A DNA stretch of 64,000 nt from Hirsutella rhossiliensis (GCF_020360975.1 NW_025408675.1:2914001-2978000); one strand, 5' to 3'. Shown: positions 1 to 11,450, counted from the first letter of the stretch. Notes: generated from the sequence alone by a model not told the origin. Numbers and translations are program-made.

Positions 1-820
1 TTATTAGTAGTAGATATAGCGTATTAGTAGGTATAGCGGTAGAGTAAAAGGAAGGTATATAGCGGCGATAGCTAATAGGATATAAGTAGAGTAGGGATAA
101 GATAGTAGGCGAGAGAAAAGTAAAAGAGGAAACGCTATCTTAGTAGTAGGTAAGCTAGGTAGAAACGCGCTAAGGTAGGTAAAAAGATACTAAGATAAAG
201 GGAGCTATAGGCTAAGGACCTAGCTAGCGCGCTATAGTACCTTAATAAGAAGTTTAAAGCGGGCGAGAGGCTAGCTAATAAATAAATATAGTACGCGCTA
301 GTACTATATAAGAGGTAAGTAAGGACGGTATAGAGGTTCTACTAAGCGTTCTACGATATAGGCACGCTACTAATCGCGACCTATATACTATACTACTAGA
401 AGCGGGCTAAGGGAGAGCTAAGGGAGATAGTATAGGAAGGGTAGTCGCGGAGTAATATTATAAGGGGCGGGCGGTTTTTATTTAGGTACCGAAGCTACTT
501 CTTAAAGGGTAGGCCGGTACTAGTCTATATAGAGTACGTATAATAAGCCGGGCGCGAGAGGGCGTCGCTAGCTATATACCTTTATAAGCGTTTTAGCTAT
601 AAGTATATATACCTTAATAAGCTAAAGGACCTTACGCCGCTTAAGGAGAAGCTTATCTCGCTTAACTTATATTATAGCTTTATAATAAAGTATAGTATCC
701 TTAGCGGCTATTGATAAAGTATAAGGTACCTAAGGTATATTAAGGACTATATTACTATATTCCTAAACGATATATAAGGCCTCGCCGCTAATATACTACT
801 ATACCTATTACTTATTATAA
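1..820. other. Unidentified RIPed sequence
   Basis: This is TA-rich sequence with CpA and TpG nearly absent. Translation in the forward frames gives stretches broken mainly by TAG and TAA, as expected of RIPed coding DNA, but I recognise no family. It may be the upstream part of the Helitron that follows or another element. Confidence 0.4.
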
Positions 821-992
821 AGTAAGTAAAGGTATAGGCTTAAGTACGGTCCGTTAAAAGAAGGTTAATAATCTATAAAAGGGAAAAGGAAGAGAAGTAT
901 AAGCCTAGCTTATATAAGCGCGGAGGCCGCTTATATATAGACTTAGCCTAGACCTTAGTCTAGGCCTATATAGGGCAAAAGCCCTTATATTA
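821..992. repeat. Hairpin-rich direct repeat, copy A
   Basis: About 170 bp that recurs as copy B at 2518-2690. It contains three inverted repeats: a 10-bp stem TATATAAGCG/CGCTTATATA around a GC-rich loop, an 8-bp stem GCCTAGAC/GTCTAGGC, and GGGC-AAAA-GCCC. The two copies differ mostly by transitions. It could be a terminal repeat of a small element or a duplicated segment of the Helitron 5' region. Confidence 0.6.
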
Positions 993-2517
993 TACCCTTA
1001 CCTAGCTTTTAAAAAAGCGCGCCTTTAAATAATACCTAATACTACGCTTAAGGGGATAGAACCCTCGCGCGGACTATATACGCTTAGTCGCGGAAAAAAC
1101 ATTAGTAAATAATATATAATACCCTCTTAAGCGAGCTTCTTAGATAGACTATATTATTAGTAAGGGCCGTGCCCTAAGAGTTAGGCTTTAGTACTTATAG
1201 CTAGGGAGTAAAGGTATATAAAACGGCGTATAGCTAGCTTTAGTAATCTTATAGTATCCCGCCCCCCTTATATCGGCGTATAGTAGTAGCTCCTAGTACT
1301 ATAATATAAGGGATAGTACTCTAGTATATAAGGCTCCGCTCCCTTCTATATAGGGCTATATAGGCACTCCTTTTTACTATAGTTATATTATATTAGCGGC
1401 CTTCCTATATCTTAGCCACTCTTTTAGTCGCTATAGGTATACGTCCTATCTATATAGTAGCTACTACCGTACGCGAGGGAACGCTAACGAAGCCTATAGA
1501 GGCGTTACTAAGATTACTTATCGCTAAAGTCGCTATCGTCGAACCTAACCTTCTTTCTATCCTAGCGCGTACGCCCCTCTACTACTTAGAGTACGTTTAC
1601 CCGCGCCTCCTAGCGCGGGTACTTTAAAAACTAATAGGATTTACTACTATAGCCTATATAGCGACCTTCCTATTACTACCTCTTTCTATTCTTAGTTCTT
1701 AAAGTAAAGATAGAGATATCTATAGTATTACTAGCGTTATCCTCTTCTTATACTATAAAAGAAGACGAAAAAAAGAAACTTATTACTACTAAGCTCGCGA
1801 AGAAGGTAGACGAGATCGGTATATATATCTAGTAGTATAGACCTTTCGCTTAAATAGGTACGCTAATCTATATTTAAGCTCGTAACGAGGTAATTATACT
1901 TTACTACGTCGGGCTAGCTATATACGTTTACTCGATAAAGCACCTCTTTAAACCGTATAAGGTAGGCCGAAATAGCTTTACTCCGCTTTTAATAGAGCGT
2001 TATAAGCTCTTAGCCTACTAACTTAGCTATATTAGGTTCGCCGTAATTAGTATAGAGCTTTATAAGGAGGTCGGCTAGTCCGTTTATACTAGTACGTATA
2101 AACGGTAAGAGATACTTTTATAGGTATAGGAATAGGCTCGCGTAAAGATAGTTAAATTAAGCGCGGATATCCCTTATTATAGCGCTATCGGTATAGAGCT
2201 TTGCTTTTATATAAAGTAGCTATAGCTCGAGCTCTATAAAGGAGCCGTCGAACTTACTAAGGTATAGTAGTACCGCTCTTAGTCGTATAGAGCCCTACTA
2301 TTATAAGAGGCTCTTAATTGCCTAAGTAAACTAAGTATTACGTTCGCCTTAATTTTATAACTATAGGAGTATAGATATTTCGCGTATATATATACTAGCG
2401 CGGGCGGTTTAACTAAACTAGGTAATTAAACGTTAGCTTTAAAGGTAGCTAAAAATAGCTATTCTATATATAAGGATATAGAGAGGGTAAAATAAAGGGT
2501 AGATTATACTATTATAG
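993..2517. other. Unidentified RIPed spacer between the two hairpin repeats
   Basis: About 1.5 kb of RIPed sequence with no domain I can recognise in the frames read. It is bounded by direct repeats A and B, so it could be the body of a non-autonomous element or simply the interval between two duplicated segments. Confidence 0.35.
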
Positions 2518-2690
2518 AGTAGGTAAAAGTATAGGCTTAGGTATAGTCTATTAAAAAAAGGTTAATAATCTATAAAGGGGAAAAGGAAGAGAAGTATAGG
2601 CCTAGCCTATATAGGCGCGGAGGCCGCTTATATATAGACTTAGCCTAGACCCTAGTCTAGGCCTATATAAGGCAAAAGCCCTTATACTAC
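2518..2690. repeat. Hairpin-rich direct repeat, copy B
   Basis: Second copy of the repeat at 821-992, with the same three hairpins. It ends eight bases before the first recognisable Helitron codons at 2699, so it lies at the 5' side of that coding region. Confidence 0.6.
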
Positions 2691-2698
2691 TATAGGTT

Positions 2699-4320
2699 AT
2701 AAACGAGATCTATATCTTATAGTAAAGCGCTAAGAAACCTAGGCCGCGGGACTTATTAAGCTTATTATTAGTAAGGCGGTCGGCGGTTAAGAGGGCGCTA
2801 GCTTAGCTTAAAGAGAATAATCCGCTTTATAGCGAGGTCGAGATTAATATAGCAGAGATAGCGAGCTAGGGGGCGCCGCCGTATAGGGTGCTACCGGTAG
2901 TATATAAGCGGCTAGAGCGAAATAAGCCGTCGGCGTAAGAGAAGACGCGGACGGCGTAGGTAGTACTACTATCGGAGCGGGCTATAGATAAAAGGGGAGC
3001 GACCGAGATTAAAGAGATCCTCGCGATACTAAGGTAAGGGCGGGACCCTATTAAAGGGAGCCGCGATATTAAGGTTATATATAAGGATAACTTATATAAT
3101 AATAGGGACGGCGTTAAGCCTAAAGAGAATAAGGGCGTAATTAACGAGGTAATGTCTTTTAGTATATTCCTATTAAACGGGGCGCTAGATATAGTAGACG
3201 CTAAGAAGATTTTCTTTACCCGCGACGCTATTAAGCCTAAGGGAGCGCGCGCTAGCCTAAGGACGTAGGTAAGGACCGCGGCCTAAAAGGCAGCGGGCGA
3301 TAGTAGTAACGGCGAGCTATATATATAGGTACGGCGCGGTAAGGATTTCGCTAACTTAGCGGACGCCTCCTTCTTTATAAAGGCCTTTTTAACCTTATTC
3401 CCCTTTAGCTTAAGCGGGCTAAGGCTCGCCGACGAGGACGCTATAGGAGAGAGCGCGTGCCCTAGCGTTAGAAACTAAGGTATATAGGCGGAGCGGGTTA
3501 TAGAGGGCCTTATATTAACGCGGAATATAAAGCTTTAAGTATAGGCTAACGTTATACTACGGCGCTATAACGGCCGGTTTATAATATACTTTATCTTTAC
3601 CTTTCTTATCTTTAATATAAGTATATAGTCTAAGAACCGCTAAGCTAGTATACTAAGCATAGTAAGGAAGAACTTTATAAGGGTTAAGGGCCTACTAAAG
3701 TTATTAACGGTATAAAGGCTTAAAGCAGCGAGGGTTAAGCTTAAGGCTATAAGTAAGACTAGCGATAATAAGGTAAAGGAGCTTATTTAGTCCCTCTTTA
3801 TATTTAGCGACCGATAGCTAATATTAAGGGAGAGCTAGCTTAGTATATAAAAGAAGATACTCTCCCTTATTATAAGGCATAGGGTGCTAGCTATATAGTT
3901 TACGCTAAACCTAAACGATATTATAAACCTAGTAAAGTTATAGCTAGTAGTATACTACGCCCGCGACCTTAACGAGGCTAAGGCCTTCCTAAGAGACCTA
4001 GGGACCGCGTATAAGTAGACGCGGCTAGCTATATTAAACCTAATAAGCTTAGCTATCTTCTTTTACTAAGAGATAACGCTTATCTTTAAGTACTATATTA
4101 ATATTAAGGAGGAGTTAGTATTTAAGTATATTAGCGCGTACTATAAGGCGGTCGAGACTAATAAGCGAGGCGCTCTTTATATTTATAGGCTCCTTTAGCT
4201 AAGGGGTAACGTAGGCCTTAGTAAGGCGCTCGCCGGCCTTAATATAAAGGAGTAAGCGGCGTACTAAGAGTATATCGTCCGCTACGTAGATAGCGTTTTC
4301 TCTAAGGTAAGGCAGCCGCC
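2699..4320 (+). pseudogene. Helitron replicase: DUF6570-like and Helitron-like N domains (RIPed)
   Basis: Frame +2 reads INEIYIL followed by PRPRDLLSLLLVRRSAVKRA, the usual N-terminal part of fungal Helitron proteins (DUF6570-like). TLFPFSLSG at about 3391-3417 matches the FPTLFPFGxGG motif. FTLNLNDI near 3899 and VETNKRGALYIYRLL near 4151 match the core of the Helitron-like N domain (WFTLNPNDI and VETNxRGALHxHxLLW). His has become Tyr where CAY mutated to TAY. In life this part nicks and joins DNA ends. It is closed by many TAG/TAA stops. Confidence 0.85.
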
Positions 4321-5139
4321 TTAAGATAATAACCCTTATCTATAGTAAGCTAAAGGGCCCTAAGCTTACCTAAGGCTATAAGAGCTAAACATAGAAGGTT
4401 ACTATACTATATAGGCGGAGCGGTTAGCTATAGCGGATATATTATTACGGCTTAACGACGTCGCGCGCTTTATAGATACCTTTAACGAGAAGGCTAACTT
4501 TTACGCTAGCATAATATAGATCTATATATATAGCGCGACCTATATAAAATACTCGCTTAGTATAAGGGCGTAGAAAGGGGACCTCTATTAGTTTAAGGCG
4601 CTATAGAGGCTAGTAAAGAGGACGGCGCTAATAGTAGATAAGGTGCTCGAGATCTAGTAAACGTATAGTATAGTAAACTAATAAAACCGGGCGATAGTAG
4701 TAGGACTATAGTATAACTATAATATCTTATTTATTATAATATAGTATAAGACTATAGCCTTAATCTACTATATTACTAACTATATAATAAAGGTAGAGGA
4801 CTTTATATAGAAGCGTATAGCTATTATAGCTAAGTTCCTTCTTATGCTAAAGCTAATAAGAAAGGGTAACTAAAGTAGCGCTAACCGCGACGCCGGCTAA
4901 TAGGGTAGGGCTAAAGGGGTAGCGACGGCGGCGGACCTTATAAGGGGGAATAAGATAAGAACGTTCCTACTTAAGGCGGCGAACTAAGTATTTATAGAGC
5001 GGCCGCTATCGTAGGTCGAGGTAATCGCGTACCTCCTAAGGTACCTAGTAGAATTTAGTAGCGGCTTAGCATAAGCGTACGTAAACGTAAACTAGCTCTA
5101 TTAGGCCGTCTTCTACTAGTAGCGGCACCTTTAATAGGC

Positions 5140-6300
5140 GAGCGGCGTAGAGGCAACGGGCAACGCGCTAGATAAAACGGTCGTTATTAAGGAGGCCGGC
5201 TTAAGGATCCCCCTTATCGAGGCCTATTAGTATAAGGGCGAGCTCTTATAGGGCCTCTACCTTTATAACTATATATTTCTTATAAGGCTAAAGCGAAATA
5301 GCCGCGGCGCCGATAATAGGACGGGCTAAGGCAAGGTACCCTTTATAGAGAGCTAAGCGTTAAGGAAGGACTAAGTATAAGCGCTTAGGTAGCTAGGTAG
5401 CGGGGCAACTATATACCTTAATAGATACCTTAGTAAGGAGTTTAGTAAAAGAGATAATAAGTCGTACTACTAAAGGTATATACTATAAGATAAGGAGCGC
5501 TTAAGGGGAAGGTAGCGTAGCTAGGGGTATTAGCTAATAGCGCCTAAGGCGGCGGTATAGTACCTAGCCTTATTTATACTATAAGAGTCCTTCCTTAGTA
5601 AGGAGGTAGGCAATATTAATAATATCTAGGCACGCGCGCGGGGGTTACTAGCGCCGAGGGTCGCGCGGCTCGTAGATAATATATAGCTCCTCCGGCGGTC
5701 GGCGGAGGACGCGAAGCGCGACGCTAAGTAGTAGGCCGCTATAGCTAAGGAGGGCGGTATAACGGCGCTATAGGACGGCGACGAAAGAAGGGGGGCGGCC
5801 GAGGGGGGTAAGGAGGCGTACTACGCTAGCGGGGCGGGCGACGTAGCGCGGCTTATCGACGTCGTCTAGAACGCCGCTAGTATAGGATAAGTTATAGCGT
5901 AGTTAACGGAGCTATTAGCGATAACGTAGTAGCTCTACTAGTTCTAGTAGTCGGCGCTTAGGTCGGCGGCCGAGCTCGCGGCGACGGTAGTAGTAGAGGA
6001 GAAGGTAGGTAGGCGGGTAAACCTACTAAGCTCGGAGCTCTCGGGGGCGGCGCTACTATAGTAAGAAGAAGTACGGGCTATTAAGTCGTAGTAGAGGAGC
6101 GCGGCGCGGGAGCGGGAGCGAGCTATCTAGGGTATCTAGGGCGGCGCGGCGGCAGCGGGCGTTAGGGCCAACTACGGCGCGGCTCTTTATAGGGTAATAG
6201 GGGGCTTCGGCGAGGACGATATAGACGTAACGGCGGCCGACGGCGACGTAGACGCTAGCACGGTAGCGGCGTATAGCTCGGCCTATTAAGCTCGTTTATT
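5140..6300 (+). pseudogene. Helitron middle region, RIPed
   Basis: Around 5160-5310 the translation reads AYQYKGELLQGLYLYNYIFLIRL, resembling the DYxxRGxxLxxLSLYDYxxxV segment that follows the Helitron-like N domain. It then becomes Ala/Arg/Gln-rich and low in complexity (about 5640-6290), likely a linker before the helicase. CpG is retained and very high here, because RIP acts on CpA. The frame change between the N domain and the helicase falls in or near this stretch. Confidence 0.6.
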
Positions 6301-6309
6301 ACTATTAGT

Positions 6310-6870
6310 AAGGAGCTAGCAGGGTAGCTTACGCTTAACGAGAAGTAGGCTATCGCCCTTATAATCGTATATCGGTAGCTCGACTAAATCTAGTAGGGCG
6401 ACGAAGTATATAGCGACGGCAGCGCTTAGCTCTACTTATTTATCGGCGGCGAGGGCGGCACCGGTAAGTCGCGCGTTATTAAGGCGCTCGTCGAGCTACT
6501 CGCTTAAAGGGACCTATCGAGCCGGCTACTAGTTACGGCAACGTTAGGGACGGCGGTAGCATAGATTAACGGCATTATACTATACTCGGCCTATAGCCTT
6601 ACGGTCGGTTAGGGCGGCTAGGTAGGAGGGGCAACGAGGGATATAGACGGCGTATAGCTACTAGGCTAAGGTAAGCGCTTCGTCGACGGCCGGTCGCGGA
6701 TAGACTAGTAAGAGAAAAAGGTATTAGTAATTAATAAGGTTAGTATACTTAAGGCGCGGACGCTATATACCGCTAACGAGTAGTTATATAGGCTACGGGG
6801 TAAGCTATAGCGGACTCGTAAAGGAGATTCTATAGAGCCCGATATCGTACCTATACGTAGAGAGGCCGTT
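6310..6870 (+). pseudogene. Helitron PIF1-like helicase, N-terminal part (RIPed, truncated)
   Basis: Frame +1 gives LNEK-stop-AIALII, then FIGGEGGTGKSRVI at 6439-6480, a textbook Walker A (P-loop) of Helitron/PIF1 helicases. It continues with GTAVA-stop-INGI and AYSLTV (motif Ia) and FVDGRSRID near 6689. KVLVINKVSILKARTLY near 6718-6768 is the Walker B region, where the family has DEVSML; the Asp and Glu are now Asn and Lys, which is RIP-compatible. After NEQLYRLRG the family match stops, so motifs III-VI are lost. Confidence 0.85.
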
Positions 6871-7615
6871 AGTGCTCGTAGTCGAGTTATCGTCCTACGG
6901 CTAAGAAGGATACGAAATTAGGGCAAGGTAGGAAATATAGGATATAATAGCTACGGCGGGGCAGGCGGACGGAAGCATAAGCGTAAAGTAAATATAAGGG
7001 TAGAATCGGCAGAGTATAGAGGGGAAGTTTTGCCGGGTTTATAGAGAGATAGCGGGGGCGAGGAGGCGCAGCCGATGCCTGGCGGTCGCGTACTATAGTA
7101 GGCAATACTAAAGGAGGAATAGAAGGTGCATAAGAAGGGATGCAAGCTAAAGGCAAGCTAGGGAGCTAGTAAGGGGAAGCAAGCAACGCCGCAGAGGCGG
7201 GCTTACGGCCAGCCTCACACGCCGCAACGGCCTTTGTAGAACCGCCGACTTAAGGGAGCAGAACCCTAGCTGAGGTTAACGACGGGCATATAAGACCGCC
7301 CATCTACCCGTCTAACAGAGAGTCTAACAGTAGTAGCATCGCCGCGACCCTCGTCCTTATGGCTTAGAGAATCAAGGAACGGCATATAAGATTTTATAGT
7401 AGAAAACCGTATTATCCGTGTAGAGCAATGACCGATGGGCGCGGCTAGGCTGCGCCGGGTCGGATAGGCGAGAAGCGGAATCGCCTTCCGCAATAAAGAC
7501 GCCTTTCGCCGAGGCTCAACCACAGGCCCCCTGTCGCCGCTAAACGCAGCCCAAAGGTGTGGCGGCAAGCCTGCCAGGAGAGAGGAGGAAAGGGGGGGGG
7601 GGGTGAGGTTAACGA
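6871..7615. other. Transition from RIPed Helitron to the non-RIPed island
   Basis: CpA and TpG become common from about 7020 to 7200, marking the edge of heavy RIP. I see no gene. Open frames here lack family resemblance and overlap each other on both strands. A 12-base G homopolymer lies at 7592-7603, just before the transporter fragment. Confidence 0.5.
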
Positions 7616-7849
7616 GAGATCATCCCCTTCTTTTCCGACCTCTTGTCTATCTCGTCGTCCCTCTTCATCTCGGGCTTCACCTTTTACCTCCCCGCCGTCA
7701 TGTGGTTCAAGCTCCTCCGCGAGGGCAGCTGGTACGCCTTCCACAACATCCTCAAGAGTCTGATGAATGCCTTTTGCTTCCTTATCGGCATTATTATCCT
7801 CGTCTGCGGAACCTATGCCAGTCTTGTTGACATTGCGAGTCCCCCTTAG
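7616..7849 (+). pseudogene. Amino-acid transporter C-terminal fragment (Aa_trans-like relic)
   Basis: About 77 codons end at TAG 7847-7849 and contain IIPFFSDLLSISSSLFIS, GFTFYLPAVMWFKLL and NAFCFLIGIIILVCGTYASL. This pattern of two hydrophobic segments with a FISGFTFYxPAxMWF centre and a final GxIILVCGTYASV-like helix matches the last two membrane helices of fungal amino-acid/auxin permease-type transporters. An in-frame TAA lies just upstream (7610-7612), there is no ATG, and the eight or nine preceding helices are absent. An AG at 7617-7618 could be an old splice acceptor. I read it as the last exon of a broken gene. Substrate unknown. Confidence 0.6.
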
Positions 7850-9525
7850 TTACTGGGTGTCCCTTTCCATTTACTGACCAAGTCTCCAGATACACCACTT
7901 CAGAAACGGCAAGGTCCGAGGCGTCTTTACATGCGCCCCCATCACCCCTTAATGTTGATGAACCATGCTGATGAGCCAGCTTCCAAAATCAATGCCTGAT
8001 GCAACTTAAGGTCCAGTCGCGCCCGTTGTAAATGAGCAACACTCTTGCAGAGCGCGGGTTTGGTAGTAAAAGGCAAAACTCTGAGATGCGACAATGTAGA
8101 AGTGCTGTATAATGGAAAGCTCAGGGTTACAAACAAAATACGTCGAACACTCGTTAAATTGCCAAGGCAAGGGGCCTTAGTTTTAGCAATTAATATGCGA
8201 GCAGAACCAATCTACTACGGGGGCCGTCTTCCGGGGGGCGTGTGGCTGACCCTCCAAATCAACTAGTTGAACATTCCATTGTCACTGCCACGCGTCTCGC
8301 CCCTTCCAACAGATGGCTGGTAGTCGCTCCTATGTCTTCTCCTAGCCATCTGTAGGAATCGCTAAAACACGGCGGTATTCTAACGGCATCGCCGTCTATA
8401 TCGCGGCCATTAAATTCACTGTCGCCAGTAGAGTAAAGACTCTTCTCTAGCAGGCAGTTTATTTCAGCGACCTTAGCATCAGCGATATGATAAGCGCGGC
8501 ACCCCAACTCCATGCTTCGTTTGATCTTGAGCTTCACTACGGCGATGGCGATGACAACGCCCTATACATCCTATTTCCGATAGGCCGGAAAGCTATTTCA
8601 GCAGCCTTCCTAAACCGCATGGTAATCGCGGAGTTGATAGCCCCTGATGGGAATTGAGGCAATCGCGAATCTTTCTGGACGACTGCTTCCGCGGCGGTAG
8701 CGTGCGGCGGTAGCGCGCGGCGGTTATTCACCCCTGTAGTTCCGGGCCCGGGCTTGAGAAGAGCGCTTGCGGGAGCAAGCAAATTCAGCGGATGCTGAGA
8801 AACGTACGAGAAGCACGATATATTTCCGATCTCCCTTAGGTTCGCCCAAGAGCAAGCTAAGTTCGACAATTTACTAGCTCGCGATTTGGCTCAGCATTGC
8901 CCGGCACCTGCTACGCTGCGAGTTGCTCCAGGAGCTCTAGACCTATCACCACCGCTGGTCTTACCAACGACACCCGTACCCCCAGTTGCAGTCGTCAACA
9001 ATATTATTACTCGCGAACTCACTCATCCTTTGCCTACACTACGAAAGAAGGCTTATCCAATGCTATGGCTGCTGGAAAAATCTCCAACTGGACAAGCAGA
9101 AACTGGCCGCAAATTGAAGTCATTTGGCCGCGCGAGGCACAATATTCATTTACCGGCCTCTACGGCGGCTTGTTGCTGTGACTCATTCTGACTTGCATTC
9201 TCTACTATCTGAAAGGCCGCAAAGGCACAAGGGACAAAGCTACGTCCAAATATGCCTACCTTATCGACCTTACACCACTACACACCAGGAACTAGACAAA
9301 TCTAGAGCACATGCCTTATTTGTGTATCAAGGTGGCAGTAGCCCCAACTGGATAAGTGGGCACGGCCTTGAAGGTCCTGCGGCTACTGTGAGTCCTGAAT
9401 GCGAACGTAAAAGGCTAAGCGGCTCCCCATGACGACGTGTTGCTGTCCCAAATTTGGACTTGCATCCGCATGCGTGATCTGCTCGTGGATCACATGGCCA
9501 CACCTTTTAGACATGCGCCAGCAAC
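7850..9525. other. Non-RIPed region without a convincing gene
   Basis: Normal CpA/TpG content, so this is unique or low-copy DNA. Frames of 60-110 codons exist on both strands but start at non-ATG codons, overlap one another and show no family motif. The one stretch with protein-like character is on + at about 8930-9250 (IEVIWPREAQ, FTGLYGGLLL, then after a stop LILTCILYYLKGRKG), which could be the relic of a small protein with a single membrane segment. Confidence 0.4.
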
Positions 9526-10045
9526 TCAATCCGGACTAGCGATTTGCATGGCAAGAATCGGACGAAGCGGGCTCCTGTCACTGCACAATGATCTGTAGGA
9601 CAGGAACTGAACGCCGCCACCACGTAACGACGTCGAGAAACCGGTATGTACTATAAGCTGCCGAATGCCGAGCAAAAGCATCGGACGGCGCACTCCCCTG
9701 ACCCTGTATTCCCACAACGGTGATCTGCATCTCAAAATCCGGACGACATACGCCCCTGCCACGGTGATCTCAAGGATTGGACGGCGTACACCTCTGCCAC
9801 TGCATCGCACAAACTCCATATCAGCGATCTGCCATGTCAGGAACCGGACGACCACGCGAAGAATTGGACGAAGCAGCACCCATGCTATCTTATCTGTCTA
9901 CCAGCCCCGCACGACGATCTTCCTTGTCCAGTTTTGGGCGAGGCGGGCCTAGAGAAACTGCATCTGACCATACCCCGATGATCTGACCTGCTCGTCAGGA
10001 ACCGGAGGACACGGTAGCGAGAGACACCACGTAACGACGCCCAAA
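9526..10045. repeat. Degenerate minisatellite (GATCTG / TCGGACG-type units)
   Basis: A word like GATCTG-(5-12)-GGAACCGGACGACG or GATCTC-AAGGATTGGACGGCG recurs at irregular spacing of about 40-60 bp, with CACCACGTAACGACG seen at both ends (about 9618 and 10026). Faint copies may extend left to about 9160. Units are too diverged to give a fixed period by eye. No protein-coding sense is visible. Confidence 0.55.
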
Positions 10046-10243
10046 AAATTGGCATTTGGTTTTGGCTAAATGTCCATATACTCCACTATCATACAGGGGT
10101 GGGCCATTCCCGCAATGCCGCAACACGCCCCGGCTTCACAGCAGGACTAGGCGTGCCTTCGTGCAGTGACTGCACGCCTCACATGCACGCCTCACAGCGG
10201 CAACTTTTGACCTTCAACAAATCACTTCCAAAGGGGAAGGCCA

Positions 10244-10267
10244 GGGTATGGGGGCGGGGAGGGGGGG
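10244..10267 (+). other. G-quadruplex-type G tract
   Basis: Four G runs of at least three (GGG, GGGGG, GGGG, GGGGGGG) are separated by loops of 3, 1 and 1 bases, a canonical intramolecular G-quadruplex pattern. It sits in a G-rich stretch running to about 10300. No gene start is next to it, so a regulatory role is unsupported. Confidence 0.6.
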
Positions 10268-10299
10268 ATGATTGCAGGGGTGGGGTTTGGGGAGCTCAT

Positions 10300-10840
10300 G
10301 GATAACGTACGCGGTTGTCCTCTTCTTGCCTCGCGGGCTGGCTTCCTTGTTGTGTCTCGTAGGGGTAGGGTTAGGCTGCTTGGTCTGACAAATAGGCTAT
10401 GCGACTCTTACGTAGTGCCTCTCACTTCATCCATGGGCGGAAATCATCATCGTCATAATCCAATTGCAGGGGTGGTGGAGCTCCAGTTGCGACCATGTTT
10501 GCTTTCCACACCCCAACGGCAATTAAGCCTTTCACAACATGATCCGTGCTCGAAGGAAGCTGTAACAACGGGTGCTGTATGCCGTCAGAATTAATATATG
10601 CATTTGGAAGGGTTAGGTGCAGTTACCTTGACAAGGTTCTTGGTCGATGTAGCGGCAGTCAGCTCACTCCAGAAATGTATAACCTGCGACTGCTTCGGCC
10701 ATTTTCTGGTGCAGTACAGTCGACCATTGAAAACCCAAGAAACATTACGTGGCAGGTGAAAGACATAAGGCCGTTCAGGACGGGATAGATGGTACCGACG
10801 TTGCACCATTCTTGGCCACCTATTTGCACGTTAGAAAGGC
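10300..10840. other. Non-RIPed intergenic stretch
   Basis: Short overlapping frames occur on both strands, such as 72-80 codons around 10546-10809, without family motifs. I see nothing to call beyond ordinary non-repetitive sequence downstream of the kinase-like fragment. Confidence 0.35.
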
Positions 10841-11395
10841 TTAACCTATATCATCGCGAGACATACGAATCTTGATATTCCCGGCCAGATCGGCTAGCAC
10901 TTGGAACTTGTCGAACCTCGCAAGCTGAAGATCATTATCTTCGCGAAATTCTGCGCCTTGCAACACCTGCGGCCGTCAATAAAGTCCCTCGCCAGCTAGA
11001 ATGCTGGAACCTACCTGGCCCAGAATTGCTGCGATGCTTAGCTCGCTAAGTTCGGCGTACGCTTGCTCACACACGTCAATTACCTTTATGGGCATAATGT
11101 CAAAATAGACGACAGCCTCGCCTATGTCTCCGACAGGGATGATGGCGTATACATTAACGAAGCTCTGGTGCCGAATGCGTCGGAGAAAAGACAGCTTCTC
11201 TGTCTGATTAGACCCAGTGAAATGACGCATGACCTTGAAGCTCCGGTAGTTGCGGTCTGATAATGAGATCTCCACAACGGTATCGCCACCGACATCTTGA
11301 CCGATCATTATTATCTCCTTGTGGTCCGGCATCGAGCACAAGATGCCGCCACCGGTGGTAGAGTCGCTCATACTGTCGCTCATGGTGCCGCTCAT
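10841..11395 (-). pseudogene. Protein-kinase-like fragment with an in-frame TGA
   Basis: ATG at 11393-11395 opens 139 codons to TGA at 10976-10978; the same frame then continues 44 codons to TAA at 10841-10843. Residues about 25-139 resemble the N-lobe and early C-lobe of a fungal serine/threonine kinase-like domain: IMIGQDVGGDTVVEISL, RSFKVMRHF, then IRHQSFVNVY (helix C to beta 4), a hinge-like YFDIMPIKV and a helix-E-like AAILGQV. The catalytic loop (HRD) and DFG are absent before the stop. The extension has NIKI, which recalls the strand after a catalytic loop. The first residues hold MSGTMSDSMSDST, a short repeat. A TATA-like site lies about 60 bp upstream. Either a degraded kinase, a short pseudokinase, or an unspliced gene whose TGA lies in an intron. 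Confidence 0.5.
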
Positions 11396-11450
11396 AGAGG
11401 GAGGACAGTATTGCTAGCTTTGCGTCGACAACATAGTTGGTGCCTTTCCT

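Larger units (their letters stand above)
2699..6870 (+). mobile_element. Helitron remnant, RIPed and 3'-truncated
   Basis: Rolling-circle transposon coding region with a replication-initiator-like domain followed by a PIF1-type helicase. The order of recognisable parts is DUF6570-like start, FPTLFPFG-like motif, Helitron-like N domain, and helicase with Walker A and B. The frame is +2 up to at least 4.3 kb and +1 at the helicase, so an indel lies between. The sequence stops matching the family soon after Walker B, and the remaining helicase motifs and the 3' terminus (hairpin plus CTRR) are missing. Gln codons appear as TAG or TAA throughout, typical of RIP. It cannot move on its own. Confidence 0.85.

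Noticed and set aside
6887..7156. Overlapping proline/leucine/tyrosine-rich minus-strand frames
   Set aside because: They lie across the RIP border, have low-complexity composition, and no start or family support.
7445..7744. Minus-strand frame opposite the transporter fragment
   Set aside because: It is the shadow of the + strand fragment, which matches a known family.
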